Assembly (NCBI GenBank): GCA_001430745.1
Contig: KQ482018.1
Coordinates: forward strand, 1,142,552-1,157,759
Direction: 5' to 3'
Source of the DNA: Auxenochlorella pyrenoidosa
Taxonomy: Eukaryota; Chlorophyta; Trebouxiophyceae; Chlorellales; Chlorellaceae
Length of the DNA: 15,208 bases
The notes beneath the pieces are model-generated. The model did not search any database. It worked only from the letters and a program-made list of their open reading frames with translations, and was not told the DNA's origin. Below are positions 8,281-15,208 of the stretch, one piece after another (position 1 is the stretch's first letter; the number at the start of each line of letters is the position of its first letter). Position numbers and translations under genes: made by a program.

Positions 8281-11200
8281 ATGGTGTCTCCCCTGGCGGC
8301 TCCCATGGGCCTGGACCACCTGCGGCTGAACGATAAGTGAGGCGGATACGCGGGGGAGAGGGCAGACAGGCTCGAAGGCTGCTGACCGAGGAGGTGGTGG
8401 GCGGAGGCCCCCCCCCTCTCGGCTTCGCCGCTTACCGCATGGCAGTCAATGCCAACTCCATGACGATCGGCAGCTCCCCCGCAGCCGTGCATGCTGGCGG
8501 CAAACCGGCCCATGCTGGTGGTGGGGTCGCGTGGTGGTGCGCGTTACCGACCCGCTCCCGGGACCCACTGAAGGCAGCCCAGCATCGCCGCCTAGTCAGC
8601 CGCGGTGCCAGACCCGCAGATCACCTGACATGGTGCCTGCCACCCGCCTCCTTCGCCGTCGCTTGCAGGCATGCCGCCTGTGACGTGGTGGAGGACAACC
8701 TGCCGACCATCTCGGACGGCTCCTCTGTTGACAACGTGATGCTGGAGCCCGCTCTGGAGGAGGGGGCGGTGGCTGGCCCGCTGTCGGCCGACGCCGAGGC
8801 GGCTGCCGCCGACGCGGGTGCTGCCGCAGACGTGGCCGTTCCCGACGCCGCTGAGTCTGACAACGAGACCATGGGCCACGATGAGGCCGATGTCCCCGCC
8901 CCCAAGTTCCGCAAGCTGTCCTGCTCCGAGCCCCCGCCCTCTGTGCGGGTGAGCACGCCAGCAGCCGGTCGGGCGGTTGGCGGGCAGTTGCCGGCGCCTG
9001 CTCATCGCCGGCAGCAGCTCCGCGCTTCCATGCGCTCACAGCGCCTGCTGTGCGCCCCTTTTGGGCCCCCCTCCCTGCCTCGCCCTGCTGTTATCCCTGC
9101 AGTCACGCAAGCACGCCGCCGTGCCCAAGCACCACTCGCCACTCCGGCCACCTCCATGCACACCATGATCGCGTCCCTCCTGCTGTGTGCTCCCCCATGG
9201 CAGTCTGCGCTGCGCCCCGAGCTGCTGGCGGCGCTGGAGGCGCGCAACACCACCTTCCTGCCGTCGGCAGCCGCCGGCGCGGGCGGCCCCGCCGCCACCG
9301 CCGCCGCGGTGGAGGACTTCTGCCGGCGCACCATCGCTGAGGAGCAGACCGAGGACAACTTCTACATGTGAGTGCCTGGCGGCGGGCGCGGCATGACCTG
9401 CAGCGCCAGGTGGCAGGCTTCCAGCTGGGCTGCTGTGCCCTGGGCCACCGCTGTATGGTGTGCAGCACGTAGCCTCCACAGGTGGTGCCTGTCTTGTCCA
9501 CCCCGACATCCCCCCCCCCCTCCCCCACCACCCCTGCAGCTACAACCTGGCCACTGTGGAGAAGCTGTACCACGCCTGGGGCGCCCTGATGCCGCGCGTG
9601 CGCCCCTGCTACGCGGTCAAGTGCAACCCCGACGAGGGCCTGCTGGCCGTGCTGGCCGCGCTGGGCGCCGGCTTCGACTGCGCCAGCGAGGCGGAGATGG
9701 CGGCGGTGATGGCGCTGGGCGTGGCCCCCGACCGCATCATCTACGCCCACCCCTGCAAGCCGCCCAAGCAGATCCGCTGGGCCGCCTCCCACGGCGTCAA
9801 CCTCACCACCTTTGACACTGAGAGCGAGCTGCACAAGGTGTGTGCGGGGTATTGGGGCGGGGGCGGACCCCTGTGTCTGGCTCCCAGGGCAGGCAGGCGC
9901 ACAGCAGGGGTGTGGGCAGCGGCTCTTGGCGCTCCCACTCCCAAAACATGGGCAGGAAGCGACAAAGCGCTTGAAACAAGGCCGCCGCAGCTGGCGGCAG
10001 AAGGCGTCGCAGGCTGGGCTGCCCCTGAACTCCACCGCCGGGCCTCGCTGCCGTGCAGATGGCGGCGCACCACCCGGGCAGCGCCATGCTGCTGCGCATC
10101 CGCGCGGACGACCCCGCCGCCCGCTGCCAGCTGGGCAACAAGTACGGCGCCGAGCTGGCCACCGTGCCGCGCCTGCTGGAGACGGCCGCCAGCCTGGGCC
10201 TGACCGTGCGCGGCGTCTCCTTCCACGTCGGCTCGGGCGCAAAGAACCCGGCTGCCTTTGTGGCCGCCATTGAGTCGGCGCGCCAGGTGGGCCAAGGCTG
10301 GCTGTCAACTGGCGCGGCAAGGGTGCCTGGCAGGCTGCAAACACAACCGCCTTGTGATGCCGGCCTGCTCATCATCGGGCAAGCCAACCCCTCCTCGCTT
10401 GCCCTTCCCTGGCCGACCAACGCTGCCCTGTGCCCTCTTCGCAGATCTTCGACCTGGGCCTGGCCATGGGCTTTGCCATGGACACGCTCGACCTGGGCGG
10501 CGGCTTCTGCGGCGGCGACTTTGACGCTGCCGGCAACGTCGACCTGGGCGGCGTGCCCGCGGCCATCAACGCCGCGCTGGACCAGCACTTCCCGGAGGAT
10601 GGTGAGCGCTGCTCGCCAGTGGGGATGGAGGACTGGTGCAGTGCCATTGAATCAGCTTGGTAGCTTGGTTACCAGCCAGGCTGTCGAGGCAGATCCACAG
10701 TACAGCGCGACCGGGAGAACGCGCCCCACTGCAGTGGCCCGGCTTCGCACTGCTCCTCACAGCCCCACTGCGGTTGCCACTCCCTGCAGGCACGCTGCGC
10801 ATCATCGCCGAGCCTGGCCGCTACTTTGCCGAGGCCTTTGCCACCTACGCCTGCTTCATCAACGGCTGGCGGGGCCGCAGCGAGGGGGAGGCCGCGGAGC
10901 AGCACTACGACTACTTCATCAGCGACGGCCTGTACGGCTCCATGAACTGGTGCGCGGGGCAGGTGCCGCTGGGCTGGAGGGCAGGCCGATGCCGCAAGGC
11001 TTGCCGCTGCGCTGCACGGGCGGCCAAAGATGCGGCCCCTATCGCTTGCTGCATCCTGCACCACCCCAGTCTGGGTCAAACCACATGACGCCCTTCCTGT
11101 GCTGACCTACCTTCCCTCCGCCCTCCCTCGATGCCTGCAGCCTGGTGTACGACCACGCAGAGATGGCGCCCCGCGCGCTGCGCTCGCCCCTGCTGCCGCC

Positions 11201-11577
11201 CGTCCCCGCCGGCGACGATGTTGCGCTCTTCCCCACCACCCTGTTTGGCCCCACTTGCGACGGCCTGGACACCGTGTGCCGCGACGTGCCCATGCCTCGC
11301 CTGCGCAACGGCGACTTTGTGCTGTTCCCCAAGTTTGGTGCCTACACCGCTGCTGGTGAGGGGAGCGGGTGGCTTGGGCAGCACCTGCAGCGCCGCTGCC
11401 GGCACACGCGGGGAGCTCAAGCCCGTGCTCCCTTTGGTCTCTCTTGTTCCTTCTACATCATGGTGCCTGATGTGGAGCCTAGCTCGCGTTTGCCCCTCTT
11501 TGACCGCAGGCGCTGTGGCCTTCAACGGCATCGCCGTCGACCAGGCCTCTGTGGCCAAGCACTACGTCTATGCCTGA
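8281..11577 (+). CDS. ODC: Ornithine decarboxylase, 9 exons, complete
   Basis: This is a PLP-dependent fold-III decarboxylase that converts ornithine to putrescine, the first step of polyamine synthesis. Exons: 8281-8336, 8669-8948, 9204-9367, 9540-9837, 10059-10286, 10445-10601, 10790-10949, 11141-11355, 11510-11577. All introns are GT-AG, and the total is 1626 nt (541 aa). Visible active-site elements are PCYAVKCNP (Schiff-base Lys, residue 194), FHVGSG (322-326), the glycine loop LGGGF (360-362), EPGRY (402-406), SDGLYGSMN (Asp 440), GPTCDGLD (catalytic Cys 487) and GAYT (Tyr 516). The [13 protein letters not shown] and CDGLD context favours ornithine over arginine or diaminopimelate decarboxylase. 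About 165 residues precede the catalytic domain, including an acidic Ala-rich stretch (residues 50-90); most ODCs have only about 40 there. The start at 8281 is the first ATG of the exon-1 frame, but an upstream exon from the ATG at 8114 is possible. Confidence 0.94.
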
Positions 11578-12172
11578 GCTGCTTGGAGCAGCTCGCTGGC
11601 CATCAAGCGCTGCCTCCTGTGCCTCCGCTCGGCCCCCATCCCGACCTTGTCAAGTCACCCCTCCCAGCCCGACCCGGGCATCCACAACTGCTAAAAAACT
11701 AACGATCTCCGCGTCACCTAAATGCGGCGCCTCGCCAGAAGCTTTCCCCAGGTGGCTGCACGCTGTGGCACACCCAGCCCTGACTGCAACGAACCGGCGT
11801 ATCCATTCGCTTGCCACGCCCTCCCTGCTCTACCCCCGCATCTACCAGCATCTCTTAGTAATACCAACACTGAACTCCATCTCCACTCCGCTCTCGACGG
11901 CCCCTCCTTCATCTGGGCTCTTCAACAAACACACCGCTTTTCCACCCTTCTGCTTGCTCAAAATCGCTTGCGACCCTCCCTCCCCCAATTCTTCGCGATT
12001 CGTCCCCACCACTAGCCGCACCAACCGATCAGTTGCCCCACCCAGTATTTGAATCTCTTGGCCCTGCTGGGCAACACTTGGCGCTGCAGCGGCGCCACCC
12101 TGCCTGCAATCTTCCGCCTCTTCCCACAGTTGTACGGCCATCCCGCGCACCTGTCGCGTTTTGAGAGTTTGC

Positions 12173-12207
12173 TCGCCAAGTGATCAGATTTTTCGCCGAG
12201 CGATCAG
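12173..12207 (+). repeat. Imperfect 15-nt direct repeat in the ODC 3'UTR
   Basis: Two copies of TCGCCRAGYGATCAG lie at 12173-12187 and 12193-12207, identical at 13 of 15 positions and separated by 5 nt. Each contains the TGATCA/CGATCA core. They lie about 90 nt before the TGTAA. No function is assigned. Confidence 0.6.
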
Positions 12208-12292
12208 GACAGCCGCCCGTCCCGGCACCATTTTAGTAGGCAGCCGATACAAACCGACATCCGGTACAGCTCATTCTTCTGCGCACTACACA

Positions 12293-12297
12293 TGTAA
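12293..12297 (+). terminator. TGTAA polyadenylation signal, likely of ODC
   Basis: This is the only plus-strand TGTAA I found between the ODC stop (11577) and this point. It implies a 3'UTR of about 730 nt, within the range seen for green-algal genes. Confidence 0.45.
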
Positions 12298-13147
12298 GAA
12301 TGCCATACAGAGGAGGATGTCTGCAGTTCTCTGCGAGGTGACTGCAAACAGGCTCCATTGTGCCAGCAGCCATCCTGTGGACCGAGCGGTGAACAGGTCT
12401 TCGGGCGGCAGCATGCTAGAGGCTCTGCGAGCGTGCAACAAAAACTTGGTTGTTTGAGCAGCTGCAGGCAGTGATCACGCAGTAGCCTGCGTGCAAGCCG
12501 ACAGGGCAGCGATATGCGAGATACTTTGCCCTCTCTCACTCATCTAGACAACCTGCATATGCAGGATGGAACCTGGGATCAGTGGTTGTCATTGTCACTT
12601 TGCAGGAGTGGGCTCAAATTCTGGTGTCAAAACTGTTGGTCTGCACGGTGACGTGGTGCTACGTGCTGCAAGTGCCTGGCAGGGCACCAAGGGTGCGGCT
12701 GCTGGGGCTGCAACACGAACGAACAACCGGTGACATGTTTTAGAGCGCAAGAGCAGAGGGAATGCGCCCATCTGCTGCGAAAAGTCCGTGCCTGCAGGCA
12801 GCGTTTGAGCAGGCTGGACCTGCATTTGGTCGCCATGACGGTCCAGCTTTTCTGACTGCTGAGCCATCGACAGCGTTTAGACACAGCCTAGCACTCACCA
12901 GCTGCAGCCGCTTCAAGCAGCTAGCAAGTTGGGGAGTTGCGGCGAGCCTGCTACAGGCTTCGGGCTGTGGAACAGGCTGTGAGGCGCTCAGCGCTGTCTA
13001 GAAGGCCGTGGCGGCCTGCCAAGAGACGCAGGGAGTGAGCGGCCGCAGGCCGCTGGCACACGATGGGCGTGCCCGCGGCTCTGGCGCCGGTTGTCTACGG
13101 GTGAGGGAGCAGTGCGATGATGTTTGATTGCCGAGATGGGCCGATGA

Positions 13148-15208
13148 ATGCCGAGGGGCAGTTGCGGTGGCGACAGCGTCAGAGGGCTGCTGGAGTGCAG
13201 CGAGGGTGCCGACCCTGCGGCGATGCCTTGCCCTGTGCACCGCAGGCTTATGAACGTTGGGGTGGCCACGTCTATAGTATTTGCTAACAAAGCAGGTGAT
13301 TTTAGGGTGCACAAGTGGGTTGCATCCATGCCTGGGCCTGGTGAGCTCGCCGTGATGCCCAGGTGCTTCCACAGCACAACCGAACCAATGCTGAAACCGC
13401 CCCCGGCCTCCTGCTCTTCGCACAACCCTGCAGTCTTCAGCATATTCAACTTCCACTTCACGTATGCGCTGACGCTTATACACACGGTCGTCACGCTGTT
13501 TGGCATGCAGCTGTTCCTGCGGGTGCGTCGGCAGGCACCGCCGGGCGGCGCCAGCAGCTGCCTGCCCTTTTTGCTCCAGGTTGTGCCAGCCCTTGATGCA
13601 GCAAGAGCACACAATCCAGGCGGTGGATGGATGCGATGGACGCACCAGCAACACACACCTGCCCCGCCCTCCCTGCCCTGCCCCGTTGCCCCCGGCCCCG
13701 TTGCAGATGCGGCTCTTTGAGCCCAAGGTGGTCCCCAGGCTGAAGCTGCTGCCCCTTGCCGCCGCATACGTCGGCTACATCGTGCTGTGCAATCTGAACC
13801 TGAACATCAACCCCGTGGGGTTCTACCAGATCACCAAGATTGCCGGTGGGTGCTGGCGCCCGCCGCGCCCGCCGCCGCGGGCAGTCCGGAACCGGCGCGC
13901 GGCGCGCCGTTCCGGACCTGCCCCCGCCCCGCCCCTGCAGCTCACGCCCCGGCGCCCCTGACGCCCACGTGCCTCTGCATGCCATCGCCCGCCCCTGTTC
14001 TGCTGCGCAGTGGCCCCCGCGGTGCTGGCCATAGACTACTTTTACTATGGGCGCAAGGCCAGCCCGCGGGTGACGGCCTCGGTGCTGGTGGTGTGCCTGG
14101 GCGTGGGGCTGGCCACGGTGACCGACCCCCAGATCTCCTCCAACCTGGCGGGCCTGGCCGCCGGCTTTGGCTCGGTGGCGGCCACCGCGCTGTACCAGAT
14201 CTGGGCGGGCAGCAAGCAGAAGGAGCTGGGCCTGGGGTCGATGCAGCTGCTGCACCAGTACGTGCCGCTGGCGGCGGGCCTGCTGGCGGCGCTGGTGCCG
14301 CTGTGCGAGCCCATGGGCTGGGCCGGCGCGCCGCCGGGCAGCCTGCTGGGCTATCAGTACACCCCCGGGGCGGTGGCGGCCATCGCCATCAGCAGCGTGC
14401 TGGGCCTGCTGGTCAACCTGTCGACCTTCCTGGTGAGCCTGGGGGGCCTGTTCGGCGCTGGCCCAGCACCCTCCGCCTTGTGCACACGCCTGCATGGCTT
14501 GTCGTGGCAGGTTGGACATGTGACGCCTCTACCAAGGCGCTGGCACCCAGGCTCGAAACCTGCGCTGCCGAGCGCGCCCCATCCTCGGCCTCGCACCTGG
14601 ACTGCCTACCAAGCGTCTGGCTGCGTGTTGCGTCACTCTGCCGCCCGCTGTGCATGCTCACGTCGCATCTTCATCTGCCTGCGCACGCGGCGCGTCGGCC
14701 CGCTGCCCCGGCGCTCCATGGCTCAGTGGGGAGCCCCCCCCACCCCTTGCCGGCAGGTCATCGGCGCCACCAGCAGCCTGACCTACAATGTGGTGGGCCA
14801 CGTCAAGACGGTGCTCATCCTGTCTGGCGGCGTGGCCTTCTTCGGCGACACCATGCCGCCCAAGAAGGCGGCGGGCATCCTGGCAGCCATGGGCGGCATC
14901 ATCTGGTGCGCCGCACCGCCGCCGGCATAATGGAAGAAAACGCTTAAACACAAATTTCCATAAAAATGTTCGCCGGGTGCCGCCCCGGCAGGGCAGGCAC
15001 ACGGGCTGTGCCCTGCCAGTTGTGGCACGAGGCAACGCCCTGCCTGTGCGGCGGGCGCGAGCCGAGCGCCCTGCGCGCCAACGCGCCTTCCCGCCAGCGC
15101 AGCCGCATGAGTGGCGCCATGCCTGCCTGGGCCCCTTCCCTTCGGCCACCGCAGGTACTCACAAATCAAGCTGGGCGAGGCGCGCATGGCCGCCGCAGCC
15201 AAGCTGCT
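13148..15208 (+). CDS. Nucleotide-sugar transporter, SLC35E3/KT group (3' end beyond the window)
   Basis: This is a multi-pass transporter of the drug/metabolite (TPT/NST) superfamily, expected to exchange a sugar nucleotide, perhaps UDP-xylose or a related UDP-sugar, for a nucleoside monophosphate across the Golgi or ER membrane. Exons: 13148-13295, 13434-13522, 13707-13845, 14011-14432, 14757-14905 and 15155 to beyond 15208, all GT-AG and in phase. Family features in order are VATSIVFANKAVF (TM1 with the family NK), FTYALTLIHTVVTLFG, NLNLNINPVGFYQITKIA, ALYQIWAGSKQKELGLGSMQ, the SSLTYNVVGHVKTVL motif (KT) and GIIWYSQIKLGE. The arrangement closely follows human SLC35E3 and plant UXT-type transporters. 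An in-frame TGA at 13145-13147 precedes the ATG at 13148; later Met codons at 13223 and 13250 are possible starts. At least 333 residues are visible. The last exon was chosen because it restores the conserved W-Y-S end, whereas read-through gives a stop at 14930. Confidence 0.88.
13879..13922. repeat. Near-perfect palindrome (hairpin) in transporter intron 3
   Basis: The core at 13885-13916 is two arms, TCCGGAAC-C-GGCGCGC and GCGCGCC-GTTCCGGA, around a single central G with one bulged C. That gives 15 paired bases, all G/C-rich, and pairing continues through GCAG and CTGC on the outside with one more bulge. It lies 40-75 nt after the intron donor and may fold in the pre-mRNA. Confidence 0.75.

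Larger units (their letters stand above)
11578..13147. other. ODC 3' region and upstream region of the transporter
   Basis: No coding exon is supported in this 1.57 kb. The first part (to about 12310) is the likely ODC 3'UTR: C/T-rich, lower in GC than the exons, and ending at a TGTAA. The remainder is presumably 5' sequence of the transporter gene. Open frames such as minus strand 12595-12867 and 12988-13767 carry no recognisable motif, and the latter is antisense to transporter exons. Confidence 0.5.

Noticed and set aside
9103..10344. 413-residue minus-strand open frame opposite ODC
   Set aside because: It is the antisense shadow of ODC exons 3-6 and their introns. It has Arg/Ala/Pro-rich composition and no recognisable domain.
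13491..14519. 342-residue minus-strand open frame opposite the transporter
   Set aside because: It is antisense to conserved transmembrane exons, and its composition (His, Gln, Ala, Arg) is that of a GC shadow.
1..15208. CRISPR arrays, insertion sequences, tRNA or rRNA genes
   Set aside because: I found no spaced direct-repeat array, transposase, terminal inverted repeats, or cloverleaf with a T-loop GTTCRA box. The spliced eukaryotic genes make CRISPR and IS elements unlikely.

Overview
The window reads as nuclear DNA from a green alga. It is GC-rich, and its genes are split into many short exons separated by introns of about 120-470 nt. Most acceptors end in CTGCAG or a close variant, and TGTAA pentamers, the usual green-algal polyadenylation signal, lie in plausible 3' regions. 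A Chlorella-like trebouxiophyte would fit, but this is an inference from style and not a species call. None of the genes is bacterial, and long single-frame ORFs on both strands are mostly GC-driven shadows of spliced genes.

Layout: (1) about 1-976, plus strand: the 3' end of an unrecognised cysteine-containing protein gene that enters from the left, with a possible TGTAA at 1348. (2) 1525-6866, minus strand: a complete 14-exon TAF5 gene (TFIID subunit 5; LisH, TAF5 NTD2, WD40 propeller). The spliced frame closes exactly at 2097 nt, or 698 aa. (3) 6867-8280: an intergenic region of about 1.4 kb with no gene I can support. (4) 8281-11577, plus strand: a complete 9-exon ornithine decarboxylase gene (1626 nt, 541 aa) with an unusually long acidic, Ala-rich N-terminus. 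(5) 11578-13147: the ODC 3' region (TGTAA at 12293) and the upstream region of the next gene. (6) 13148 to beyond 15208, plus strand: a nucleotide-sugar transporter of the SLC35E3/KT group of the drug/metabolite transporter superfamily, whose last visible exon runs off the right edge.

Gene 1 and TAF5 converge, TAF5 and ODC diverge, and ODC and the transporter are in tandem. The genes belong to unrelated processes (transcription initiation, polyamine synthesis, Golgi/ER sugar-nucleotide transport), so there is no sign of a cluster or an undescribed system. The most notable signals concern RNA processing: three, possibly four, GC-AG introns in one TAF5 gene; an in-frame 48-nt duplicate of the start of TAF5 exon 7 inside the preceding intron; G-quadruplex motifs just inside two TAF5 donors; a retained-intron stop that would swap the transporter C-terminus; and an ODC leader with upstream ATGs or an alternative first exon.
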